Below, in pieces: positions 1 through 7,063 of a DNA stretch of 9,618 nt. Below the pieces are notes generated by a model. The model worked only from the letters and a program-made list of their open reading frames with translations. It was not told where the DNA came from and did not search any database. The first letter of the stretch is position 1, and each line of letters begins with the position of its first letter. This DNA is from an uncultured delta proteobacterium (lineage in GTDB: Bacteria > Myxococcota_A > Polyangia > Polyangiales > Ga0077539). Made by a program: the position numbers and the translations under genes. The stretch is from positions 1 to 9,618 of the forward strand of contig CAISKJ010001244.1 of assembly GCA_903885885.1 (NCBI GenBank), in the 5' to 3' direction.

Positions 1-1
1 G

Positions 2-775
2 TACCGCGAGGCCCTCCCGCTGCCCGCGCGCCCTGCCCTCGACTCGCTCGTAGCCTCGGTGCTGGAGTTGCGCTTCGACGACGCCGACCAGCACAACCGG
101 CGCCCGCCCGCGGCCGAGATGCCCTCGTCGCTCACGCACGCGCCTGCCGTGGCGCGGCCCGCGGTCTCACGCCCCGCGCGCGCTTCGATCACGCCGCGCG
201 TGGCGACCTTCGAAGACGCCGCCGCGCGTGACTTCGACGACCGGCTGCGCGTCGCGGCGCAGCGGCGCACGTTTCGGGTGATCAACGTCGCGCCCGTCGA
301 CGCGCCGATCGCCGCGCAGGCCGTCGGCCGTCGCCTCGAGGTGCCCGTGCAGAGCCTCGACAAGCTGCTTGGGCGCAGCCTCCGCGCGCTCGCACAGCGG
401 GACGGGGTCGACTGGTCGGTGATCGTCGAGGCCGACCGCCAGGGCCCCCGCGGCGAAGACTGGGAGACGCTGCGCGAGCTCGTGCGCGAGGCCGCGCTGG
501 CCGTGCTCGCGAGCTGGTCGACGGAGACGAAGGCCCTCGTGCTGCGCGACCTCGGGCTCGCCGCGCGCTTCGGGCTCCGCGACTTCGTCGAGGGCCTCGC
601 GGCGCTCGCGCGACGCGATGACGGGCCCGCGGTGTTCATCGTGCTCGCGCGGCTCGGTCACGACGGCGAGGCGCCCATCGACGGCGGCGCGCTCCCGGCG
701 CTGCCGCTGCCCAACCCCACCGCGGCCCCGCGGCTCACCCCGCCCGAGACGTGGATCAAGGCGCTCGCGGGGTGA
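2..775 (+). CDS. pglW: PglW-like BREX-2 serine/threonine kinase, C-terminal part (5' end outside window)
   Basis: Only the last 257 residues are visible. The frame is open from the first bases, so the gene starts upstream and the kinase domain is not seen. The visible part has a segment like PLPARPALDSLVASVLEL followed by a Pro/Ala-rich linker (about residues 35-75). A compact alpha/beta domain follows, with a GVDWSVIVEAD segment and the end motif IDGGALPALPLPNP...LTPPETWI. From memory, these match the C-terminal region of BREX-2 PglW proteins (pattern: leucine-rich helix, AVWLLVPQ-like strand, DGRPLPL-like turn, final WI). The next gene on the same strand is pglX, which is the usual pglW-pglX order in BREX-2 and supports the call. 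PglW is thought to phosphorylate targets in phage growth limitation. That role is family knowledge, and no catalytic residue can be checked here. The 480-bp gap to pglX is unusually long for this operon. Alternative: an unrelated C-terminal domain beside pglX. Confidence 0.65.
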   Translation, partial: YREALPLPARPALDSLVASVLELRFDDADQHNRRPPAAEMPSSLTHAPAVARPAVSRPARASITPRVATFEDAAARDFDDRLRVAAQRRTFRVINVAPVDAPIAAQAVGRRLEVPVQSLDKLLGRSLRALAQRDGVDWSVIVEADRQGPRGEDWETLRELVREAALAVLASWSTETKALVLRDLGLAARFGLRDFVEGLAALARRDDGPAVFIVLARLGHDGEAPIDGGALPALPLPNPTAAPRLTPPETWIKALAG

Positions 776-791
776 GGTAGGTCTCGCGAGA

Positions 792-816
792 GCAGGCGCG
801 CGTGAGCGCGCCCTGC
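792..816 (+). terminator. GC-rich hairpin 16 nt after the pglW-like stop
   Basis: A 10-base arm GCAGGCGCGC (792-801) and a GTGA loop are followed by GCGCGCCCTGC (806-816), which pairs with one bulged C. There is no T-tract, so an intrinsic terminator is only a weak inference. Its position directly behind the stop codon suggests that pglW transcription may end or attenuate here, leaving pglX with its own promoter. Confidence 0.35.
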
Positions 817-946
817 CCCGCCGCCACCCTCGCGACGACGCACCACGCCGCGCCCCGTCGATCGCCCCCGCACGTCGCCGAGCGCACCGCAGGCGTGGCG
901 TGCTTACGCCCGCCCGCTTCGATGCGCTGACGTCGCCCGCCCCAAT
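817..946. other. Non-coding stretch between the hairpin and the repeat array
   Basis: I see no convincing gene, RNA or promoter in these 130 bases. Open frames crossing it have no ribosome-binding site and change character inside the downstream repeats. In the pglX frame a TGA at 928-930 closes the upstream side, so pglX cannot be fused to pglW. Confidence 0.4.
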
Positions 947-1198
947 CGCGGCGGTTCGGCGTGCTTTCGCGGCGGTTCGGCGTGCTTTCGCGGCGGTTCG
1001 GCGTGCTTTCGCGGCGGTTCGGCGTGCTCTCGCCGCGGTGTGGTGTGCCTTCGCGGCGGTTCGGCGTGCTTTCGGCGCGGTTCGGTGTGCTTTCGCGGCG
1101 GTTCGGCGTGCTTCCGGCGCGGTTCGGTCTGCTCCCGACGCGGTTCGGCGTGCTTTCGGCGCGGTATGGCGTGCGTTCGGTGCGATCCGCCGTCTGCG
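947..1198. repeat. Tandem array, about 12 copies of a 21-bp unit, in the pglW-pglX gap
   Basis: Units start at 947, 968, 989, 1010, 1031, 1052, 1073, 1094, 1115, 1136, 1157 and 1178. The unit opens CGCGGCGGTTCGG and closes CGTGCTTT. The first three copies and the one at 1052 are identical. The others carry mostly single substitutions (CGCGGCGG alternating with CGGCGCGG), and the last copy is strongly decayed. No copy has an indel, so the 21-bp register is kept throughout. Because 21 is a multiple of three, every frame reads as a heptapeptide repeat (VLSRRFG in the pglX frame). This explains the long spurious open frames on both strands here. Twenty-one bp is also two helical turns, so any bound protein would sit on one DNA face. 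Function unknown. Confidence 0.92.
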
Positions 1199-1254
1199 CG
1201 GGGGTGTTCCGTGATATTCCGCGCGCCCTCACGGAGAGTGACGTCGCGACGGGG

Positions 1255-4200
1255 ATGGACGCCGTCTCGACCGTCCAGCCAATGCCCATGGCGCGCGCAG
1301 CGAAGACCCGAGACCTCTCCCTCGCTCAGGCCCTCGGGCAGTTTCTCGAGCGCACCCTCATTCCCGACCTGCGCGCCCGCGTCGAGGAGTCGCCCGCGGT
1401 GAAGCGCGCCCTCGACGACGCCCTCGCCCGCGAGCGCGCCGCGGGGCGCACCGCCGACGACGCCATCGCCTACCGTGAGCGCACCCTCGAGCAGGTGGGC
1501 GCCGCGTGGCTCCTCGACTGCGTGTTCGTGCGCTACCTCGAAGACCGCGGCTTTCTCTCGCACCGACGCCTCGCCGGTGAGGGCGCCCTCGACGCGCAGG
1601 AGCGCTTCGGCGCGGCCTTTCCCGGCCTCGCGGGCAACGCGCGCGAGTACCTGCTGGCCACCTTCCGCGAGGTGGGCAACCTCCACGGCGCGCGCGACCT
1701 GCTCGGCGCCGAGCGCGACGTGGCCCGCAGGCTCGGGCCGAGCGCCGCCGTGGCCGGCGACCTGCTCCGCCTTCTGCGCGAGACGCTCGCCGACGGCAGC
1801 CTCCGGTGGCGCTTCGACGTCGACGACACGCGCGTGCTCGGCGACCTCTATCAAGACCTCAGCGCCTCGGTGCGCGAGCGCTACGCCCTGCTCCAGACAC
1901 CCGACTTCGTCGAGAGCTTCATTCTCGACCGCACGCTCGTGCCCGCGGTGAAGGAGTTTGGCCTCCGCGAGCTCCGCGTAATCGACCCCACCTGCGGCAG
2001 CGGTCACTTCGTGCTCGGCGCTTTTCACCGCCTGCGCGAGCTGCACGCCCGCGAGGCCCCCGCGAGCGACCCGAAGGATCACGCCAACGCCGCCCTCGCC
2101 CACGTCTACGGCGTCGACCTCAATCCCTTCGCCGTCGCCATCACGCGCTTTCGCCTGCTCGTCGCCTACCTCCGCGCCGCGGGCATCGCGCGGCTGCGCG
2201 ACGTTCCCTCGGGCCTCGACCTGCACCGCCACATGGTCGTGGCCGACTCGCTGCTCTACGGCAGCAAGACCCCGTCGCTCGTCGATGCCCACAAGAGCAA
2301 CACGGTGCGAAGGGAGTTCTTCGGTGATCTCTTCACCCTCGAAGACCCGATCGCCGCGAGCGAGGTCTTTGGCGCGAAGGGCTTTCACGCCGTGGTCGGC
2401 AATCCACCCTACATCGTCTGTAGAGACGCCGCGCTCCGCGAGCTCTACCGCGATCGCTATCCCAACAGCGCATCGGGCAAGTTCGCCCTCGCGGCACCCT
2501 TCACCGAGCGCTTCTTCGAACTCGCCACCGTTGGAGGCTATGTCGGCCTCATCAACTCCAACAGCTTCATGAAGCGCGAGTTCGGTCGGGGGCTCATCGA
2601 GAAGGTGCTCCTTCACCTCGACCTCACCGCGGTGGTCGACACGTCGGGCGCGTACATCCCGGGTCACGGCACCCCCACAGTCATTCTCTTCGGCCGCAAC
2701 CAGAGGGCGCGAGGCGACTCGCTTCCTGTCGTCATGGGCCGACGCGGCGAACCCGAGACACCCGACGATCCGACGCAGGGCAAGGTGTGGTCGTCGATCG
2801 CCACACACGACAGCGAAGTCGGCTTCGAGAACGACTTCGTCACCGTCGCCGAGATGCCGCGGACGACACTCGCGAGGCATCCGTGGAGCCTCGGCGGAGG
2901 CGGCGCCAGCGACCTCAAGGCGCAGATCGAAAAGCAGTGCGAGAAGCGGCTTGGAGCAATCGCTGACAGCATTGGCATCTCGAGCGTCACGGGCGAGGAT
3001 GACCTCTTTGTGCTGCCCGAAGGCACGATGAGGCGTCAGGATGTGGCCCATCAGCGCCCTCTCATTACCGGGGAGCTTATTCGTGACTGGTCGGTCGCGC
3101 CGCCCGATCACTGCATCTTCCCCTATAACGAACTCTTCACCCTTCTCCCCTTCGAGGAGCTTGGCGCAGAGTCTCAACTCCTCTGGTCAGCTCGCTCCGT
3201 CATCCGTCACCGACGTCGCTTCGGCGTACCGATGACGCAGAAGGGGGCGAAATGGTACGAACTTCAAGAGTTGTACAGAGACAAACTTAAGACCCCACTT
3301 TCGATCACCTACGCCGAGGTCGCGACGCACAACCACTTCGTGCTCGATCGTGGCGGCAAGGTGTTCAAGCAGACCGCGCCAATCATCAAGCTCCCTGCGA
3401 GTGCGACGGAAGACGATCATCTCGCGCTGCTCGCGTGGCTCAACAGCAGCGTGGCGTGCTTCTGGATGAAGCAGGTATCACACAATAAGGGAGCGGGCGC
3501 CCACCGCACACTCCGCATGGAAGAGTTCGAACAGTTCTTCCAGTTCAATGCGACGAAACTCTTGGAATTGCCTGTTCCTGAAGCCGAGTTCGCAGAGAGC
3601 GCAGGCAAGGGGCTCGACCGACACTCCTCTCTGCTCACCTCGGACCTTACTGCCGGAGCGTGTGTTGATCGGTACGATCCACGAACAGATGGCTCACTCG
3701 CACAGCTGCTGGATCAGACCAGAAAGGCACGAGACACCACCGTAGCCACCATGGCAACGCTTCAGGAGGAACTGGACTGGCGCTGGTATGAGCACCTCGG
3801 CCTCATGACGAAGGACGAGTGCGCAAGGCAAGCCAACGCGCGAGAAGCCGCATTGGTGGAGGGCGCAGTTCCCTCCCACCCACCGGGCTTCCGGTCCTTC
3901 GAACGTGCGATGGCGATCACAGGAGAGGCGACTGCATGGTTCGAGCGAAATGGGCACAGCGTACCCAGCGACGCCGCGATGGAGTCAGTAACGCCTGCGT
4001 TACGACGACTCATCGAAACGCGAATCGAGATCGCGCAGGCCAACCGGGGCATAGGGATTCTCGAAAGGCCTGAGTACAAGCGCCGATGGACTCGTGGCAA
4101 CTGGGACGACGAGGCCCGCGACGCTACGACACGGGCAATTCTCGACGCAGTGGAAGGCGTGGCACGGGCTGATACGCACGCGCAGAAGATCCGCGAGTTG

Positions 4201-4953
4201 GTGCGCTCGGCGCTGCGCGATGCGAAGACGCGCGCGGTCGCTGAGTTTCGATTCAAGGGCGTCGACGACCTCGATTACGCGATCACGATGCTCGTTGAAG
4301 ACCACGCAGTGCCCTTCCTCGCGTCGATGCGCTTCACCGAATCGGGCATGGAAAAGCGTATCTTGTGGGAGCAGACATGGGATCTCCAGAGGCGTGAAGA
4401 CGCTGGTGATGCAGTGGGCACCATCCCGGTCCCTCCGAAATACGATCCCAAAGACTACCGTGAACCACGGGTCTGCTCGATGAGAGGCATGCTCGACGTG
4501 CCGCGCGAGCGCTTCATCAGCTACCCCGGGCTCACGAGCCAGGACCACGACACGCCCCTCTACGGATGGGCGGGCTGGGATCACCGCCAGCGCGCCGACG
4601 CGCTCACCGCGATCTACCACCTGCGCCGCGACGAGGACGGCTGGACGGGCGCGCAGCTCGTTCCCGTGCTCGCGGGCCTCGACGAGCTCATTCCGTGGCT
4701 GAAGCAGTGGCACAACGCGCCGACGCCCGGTGAAGACATGGGCGCGGGCGACGCCTACGAAGCCTTCGTCACGACGCAGCTCCACGAGCTGGGCCTCACG
4801 CGCGCGGACCTCACCGCGTGGCGCCCGCCCGAGAAGCGTACGGCGCGCGCGACCGCCGCGAAGGTGCGCGTCGCCGCACCGACGCTGCCCTTCGACACCG
4901 ACGAGGCGCCCCCGGCGCCGAAGAAGCGCGGCCGCCCGAAGAAGAGCGCGTAG
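1255..4953 (+). CDS. pglX: BREX-2 adenine-specific DNA methyltransferase PglX
   Basis: This 1232-aa protein is close to the usual PglX length. Known role: the N6-adenine methyltransferase of BREX-2/phage growth limitation, using S-adenosylmethionine to mark DNA. Visible elements: an N-terminal helical region (1-180) and the family segment LGDLYQDLSASVRERYALLQTPDF. Next come the AdoMet motif DPTCGSGHF at residue 244, VDLNPFAVAITRFRLL, and the catalytic NPPY at 383-386. A PglX-typical stretch DTSGAYIPGHGTPTVILFGR lies at about 462-481. A long target-recognition/C-terminal region ends in the basic AT-hook-like tail KKRGRPKK (1223-1230). The frame stays open to 931, but the upstream part only encodes the 21-bp repeat array, so I start at ATG 1255. 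ATG 1282 or 1288 are also possible, and the only purine-rich site (ACGGAGAG, 1231-1238) is rather far upstream. The middle third is much lower in G+C than both ends. The reading frame is intact, with no phase-variable G-tract inside it. Confidence 0.93.
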   Translation: MDAVSTVQPMPMARAAKTRDLSLAQALGQFLERTLIPDLRARVEESPAVKRALDDALARERAAGRTADDAIAYRERTLEQVGAAWLLDCVFVRYLEDRGFLSHRRLAGEGALDAQERFGAAFPGLAGNAREYLLATFREVGNLHGARDLLGAERDVARRLGPSAAVAGDLLRLLRETLADGSLRWRFDVDDTRVLGDLYQDLSASVRERYALLQTPDFVESFILDRTLVPAVKEFGLRELRVIDPTCGSGHFVLGAFHRLRELHAREAPASDPKDHANAALAHVYGVDLNPFAVAITRFRLLVAYLRAAGIARLRDVPSGLDLHRHMVVADSLLYGSKTPSLVDAHKSNTVRREFFGDLFTLEDPIAASEVFGAKGFHAVVGNPPYIVCRDAALRELYRDRYPNSASGKFALAAPFTERFFELATVGGYVGLINSNSFMKREFGRGLIEKVLLHLDLTAVVDTSGAYIPGHGTPTVILFGRNQRARGDSLPVVMGRRGEPETPDDPTQGKVWSSIATHDSEVGFENDFVTVAEMPRTTLARHPWSLGGGGASDLKAQIEKQCEKRLGAIADSIGISSVTGEDDLFVLPEGTMRRQDVAHQRPLITGELIRDWSVAPPDHCIFPYNELFTLLPFEELGAESQLLWSARSVIRHRRRFGVPMTQKGAKWYELQELYRDKLKTPLSITYAEVATHNHFVLDRGGKVFKQTAPIIKLPASATEDDHLALLAWLNSSVACFWMKQVSHNKGAGAHRTLRMEEFEQFFQFNATKLLELPVPEAEFAESAGKGLDRHSSLLTSDLTAGACVDRYDPRTDGSLAQLLDQTRKARDTTVATMATLQEELDWRWYEHLGLMTKDECARQANAREAALVEGAVPSHPPGFRSFERAMAITGEATAWFERNGHSVPSDAAMESVTPALRRLIETRIEIAQANRGIGILERPEYKRRWTRGNWDDEARDATTRAILDAVEGVARADTHAQKIRELVRSALRDAKTRAVAEFRFKGVDDLDYAITMLVEDHAVPFLASMRFTESGMEKRILWEQTWDLQRREDAGDAVGTIPVPPKYDPKDYREPRVCSMRGMLDVPRERFISYPGLTSQDHDTPLYGWAGWDHRQRADALTAIYHLRRDEDGWTGAQLVPVLAGLDELIPWLKQWHNAPTPGEDMGAGDAYEAFVTTQLHELGLTRADLTAWRPPEKRTARATAAKVRVAAPTLPFDTDEAPPAPKKRGRPKKSA

Positions 4954-4970
4954 CGCACGAGGGGGGCGCT

Positions 4971-5120
4971 GGGGTTGGCCGCGTCCCGCGGCTGCACCCA
5001 CAGGCTCACGCAAGCAGACGCCCCCTGTCGGGGGCTGTGCGAACGCGCTCCGAGAGCCCCCGCAAGGGGGCGACCGCATGCGTTTGCCCGGTGGTGCAGC
5101 CGCGGGACGCGGCCAACCCC
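4971..5120. repeat. 150-bp near-perfect palindrome with two internal hairpins (MITE- or REPIN-like, or a bidirectional terminator)
   Basis: The outer 28 bases of each arm are perfectly complementary (4971-4998 begins GGGGTTGGCC; 5093-5120 ends GGCCAACCCC). Continued inward without gaps, the 75-bp arms match at 61 of 75 positions by hand alignment. Each arm also has its own hairpin: GCCCCC-TGTC-GGGGGC at 5020-5035 and GCCCCC-GCAA-GGGGGC at 5056-5071, the second with a GNRA-type loop in RNA. It starts 17 nt after the pglX stop, between convergent genes, so it could end transcription from both sides. The length and layered symmetry look more like a small mobile inverted-repeat element. I see no clear target-site duplication. 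Confidence 0.88.
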
Positions 5121-5136
5121 GGCCTCCGCTCCCCGC

Positions 5137-5223
5137 ACCGACGCACACATCGCGCCGACCGATGTGGACTCCGCGTGCCACCGATGTCGACTCCGCGTGC
5201 CACCGATGTGAACATCGCGCGGC
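5137..5223. repeat. Short array of 21-22-bp repeats (ACCGATGT family), left copy
   Basis: Units start at 5137 (divergent, 21 bp), 5158, 5180 and 5202. The two central units are ACCGATGTgGACTCCGCGTGCC-like and differ by one base. The last unit reads ACCGATGTGAACATCGCGCGG. It contains the dyad CGATGT-GA-ACATCG (5204-5217). The array ends 13 bp beyond the stop of the minus-strand PIN gene. A related copy lies at 7064-7106 in the same orientation, on the other side of the PIN and XRE-ImmA genes. CRISPR is ruled out because there are no unique spacers. Confidence 0.82.
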
Positions 5224-5235
5224 GGCGAACGCGCG
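5216..5235 (-). terminator. Possible hairpin just after the PIN gene stop
   Basis: CGCGCG at 5216-5221 and 5230-5235 can pair around an 8-base loop, immediately downstream of the TGA at 5239-5237 on the minus strand. The dyad CGATGT/ACATCG follows. There is no U-tract, so terminator activity is only possible. Such short CG runs also arise by chance in DNA this GC-rich. Confidence 0.22.
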
Positions 5236-5236
5236 C

Positions 5237-5773
5237 TCAGAAGCCTGGTTGTGCAGCGAGCCAGGCGTCCCACCAGAGGGGCTTCAGCGATCCGCCCTGA
5301 TCGGCGTAGTGCAACACCGCACGGGCGTCCCGCACGGCAAGCCCGCGCGTCTCGACGAGCCATCGCGCGAAGCCCTGAACGCTCATGGCGCGCACGCTCA
5401 GCCCGTACAGGTGCTTGAACGCGGCGATGAGGCCGCCCTTGTCGGGCGTGACGAAGACCGCGTCAGGGTGGTCGACGCACCAGGCGATGGAGGCCGCCTC
5501 ACCGCGATCGACGGTGAGGCCGAGCCTCCGATCGCCCATGAGGGCGATGATGTGTCCCGCGGCCGCTTCGAGCGAGAGCGGCTCGACGCGCAGCCACCCA
5601 TCGCTCACCGCGGCCCGAATCGCGTCTTGATGGGCGGTGTCTCCGCGCGTCAGCTCGTTGTAGACGACATCGACCAGCACGAAGGCGCCCTCCGCTGCGG
5701 CCTCGCGAAGCCGCGGGAGGAGCCCCTGCCGTTGAAACGCCGCCACCGTCGCCGCGTCGAGCACGAAGTCCAT
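5237..5773 (-). CDS. PIN-domain ribonuclease, probable toxin-like partner of the XRE-ImmA gene
   Basis: This 178-aa protein has the PIN-fold order of acidic residues: D6 (FVLDA), E40 (VVYNELT), E92 (DRGEAASIAW) and D111 (VFVTPDKGG). PIN proteins of this kind are metal-dependent RNases, and many are toxins. The spacing of the four acids fits a complete active site. The start is the ATG at 5773, 14 bp after the stop of the upstream XRE-ImmA gene. The frame runs further upstream, but that would overlap the upstream gene and the extra residues (RRRRAAMALALALRP) look non-native. No good Shine-Dalgarno is seen, so translational coupling to the upstream gene is likely. The C-terminus (about 115-178) carries a basic/aromatic tail ending WWDAWLAAQPGF that I do not recognise. 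Target RNA unknown. It could also be an RNase acting in regulation rather than as a toxin. Confidence 0.82.
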   Translation of the reverse strand: MDFVLDAATVAAFQRQGLLPRLREAAAEGAFVLVDVVYNELTRGDTAHQDAIRAAVSDGWLRVEPLSLEAAAGHIIALMGDRRLGLTVDRGEAASIAWCVDHPDAVFVTPDKGGLIAAFKHLYGLSVRAMSVQGFARWLVETRGLAVRDARAVLHYADQGGSLKPLWWDAWLAAQPGF

Positions 5774-5787
5774 GCGAGGGCGTCGCG

Positions 5788-6972
5788 CTAGATGGCTGCG
5801 TGCCACGGGAGCGGGTCGAAGGGCGAGAGCGAGAGCCATCGCCGCGCGTCGGCGTCGGTGCAGAGCGACTGATCCCACGCCTCGCGGACACGGCGCGTGA
5901 GCACGTCAACGGTCGGCGCGGTCGGCCTCACCACGGCGCTGGCCGCCGAGCCCCGCCAGCGCAGGTACTCGAGCAGATCGTTGCGCGGATCGTCGCTGCT
6001 GAGGTTCGGGATCGGCGCGAGGTATCGCCGGTTCCACAGCTGGTTGAGCGCGATTTCGAGCGGCGTACCGAAATGTTCGCGGACGCGGTCGACCAGGCGG
6101 AGGGCCTCGCCATAATCGTGAACGCTCCGCGGGGCGCCGAGGAGCTTCTGGAGCGCCGAGGTGGGCATGAGCAACTCGGCCGCGAAGGCCCGGGCCCTGC
6201 GTTCGCGCGCGGTATCCTGCGCGAGATAGCGGGAATCGCGGCGCCGCTCGGGGTCGACCACGTCGAAGTCGACCACCGCGTCGGCCCCTTCGCGCGCGGC
6301 GTCGAAGAGCACGTGGCAGAGCTCGTGGGCGAGCAGCACGCGTCGTCGTAGCGGGAGCCCCCACGCGCGCGAGGCGGGCCTCACCAGCACCGCGGCGCCG
6401 CCGCCCACGCCGGCCTCCATCACCGCGACCGCGTCGACGTCGTTCGACGCGAAGGCCTGTTCGATGAGCGCGACGTCGAGCGTGTCGTAGAGGTCTTCGA
6501 GGTCGGGGAGCTTGCCGTCGACGTTGCCGAGCTCGTCACGCACCTGCCGCGACAGTTCGCGTACGTCGTGCTCTACCTCGTCGATGGGTTCGCGCGGCAC
6601 AAAGACGGTGCGCGCCGAGCGGGCCCGCCCGAGCCGTTCGTTCACATCGAGGAGCGCTCGCCCGCTGCGGAGACCCCGCTCACACGCGGCCATGTCGCCG
6701 TCGGAGAGCGCCGCCCAACCCGCGTCGCGGCTACGGAACGCCAGCGTGGCGCCCGGCTCACGGCGCACATCACCGCGGAGCAGCGCCACGAAATCGACCC
6801 GCAGCTCGCGCGCGAGGGCATCGAGCTCACCGACGGTCGCGTCTCCGGCCCCACCCTCGAGGGCTACGACGCGCTCGACCGCAACGCCCAGGCGCCGCGC
6901 GAGCGCCGAAGCTTCGAGCCCCGAGAGCTCGCGCGCCTGCCGAATCGCCGGTGCCCATCGCTTCGCCGTCAT
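5788..6972 (-). CDS. XRE-family HTH regulator fused to ImmA/IrrE-type metallopeptidase
   Basis: This is a 394-aa protein. Residues about 7-65 form a Cro/CI-type helix-turn-helix (AIRQARELSGLEASALARRLG, then VERVVALEGG). Residues about 160-300 form the ImmA/IrrE (COG2856) domain, with the zinc-binding HELCH at 216-220. A downstream segment, ERRARAFAAELLMP (256-270), has E256 as the likely third ligand. The C-terminal 90 residues are of unknown role. Family knowledge: XRE-ImmA proteins repress their own operon and cleave a repressor or partner, as ImmA does in ICEBs1 and IrrE/DdrO in Deinococcus. Here it precedes a PIN nuclease by 14 bp, so antitoxin and regulator is the natural inference, with proteolysis as a possible trigger. 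Start: the ATG at 6972 has a GAGAGGGG site at 6984-6977, four bases away. The frame stays open far upstream, but that part overlaps the next gene antisense to no known domain. Confidence 0.88.
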   Translation of the reverse strand: MTAKRWAPAIRQARELSGLEASALARRLGVAVERVVALEGGAGDATVGELDALARELRVDFVALLRGDVRREPGATLAFRSRDAGWAALSDGDMAACERGLRSGRALLDVNERLGRARSARTVFVPREPIDEVEHDVRELSRQVRDELGNVDGKLPDLEDLYDTLDVALIEQAFASNDVDAVAVMEAGVGGGAAVLVRPASRAWGLPLRRRVLLAHELCHVLFDAAREGADAVVDFDVVDPERRRDSRYLAQDTARERRARAFAAELLMPTSALQKLLGAPRSVHDYGEALRLVDRVREHFGTPLEIALNQLWNRRYLAPIPNLSSDDPRNDLLEYLRWRGSAASAVVRPTAPTVDVLTRRVREAWDQSLCTDADARRWLSLSPFDPLPWHAAI

Positions 6973-6976
6973 GGCA

Positions 6977-6984
6977 CCCCTCTC
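6977..6984 (-). promoter_or_regulatory. Ribosome-binding site that sets the XRE-ImmA start
   Basis: The minus strand reads GAGAGGGG followed by TGCC and the ATG at 6972. This is the best Shine-Dalgarno match near the HTH domain, and it decides between this start and the open frame upstream. Confidence 0.6.
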
Positions 6985-7063
6985 ATACCGCAGCGCCAAC
7001 GCTCGCGGCAACCGCGCAGACCGTCGAGGTCGCCGCGTAGCAGCACACAAGGAACTCGCGCTT

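Noticed and set aside
904..3177. Long minus-strand open frame (757 codons) opposite the repeat array and pglX
   Set aside because: It is the shadow of pglX and the 21-bp array in GC-rich DNA. It has no ribosome-binding site and no recognisable domain, and its end is a heptapeptide repeat made by the array.
4961..4974. G-runs after the pglX stop as a phase-variation tract
   Set aside because: The known Streptomyces pglX variation uses a G-tract inside the gene. These G-runs are short and lie behind the stop codon, so slippage would not alter the protein.
5137..5223. CRISPR-like array
   Set aside because: Units are directly adjacent with no unique spacers, and no cas gene is in the window.
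4730..5791. Plus-strand open frame of 353 codons running across the palindrome and the PIN gene
   Set aside because: It overlaps the end of pglX, the palindrome, the repeats and the PIN gene on the other strand. Its composition is a shadow of these and it has no domain.
6975..7010. Promoter TTGCCG-18 bp-TATGAG before the XRE-ImmA gene
   Set aside because: The supposed -10 overlaps the Shine-Dalgarno, which would place the transcript start at the ATG and remove the ribosome-binding site.
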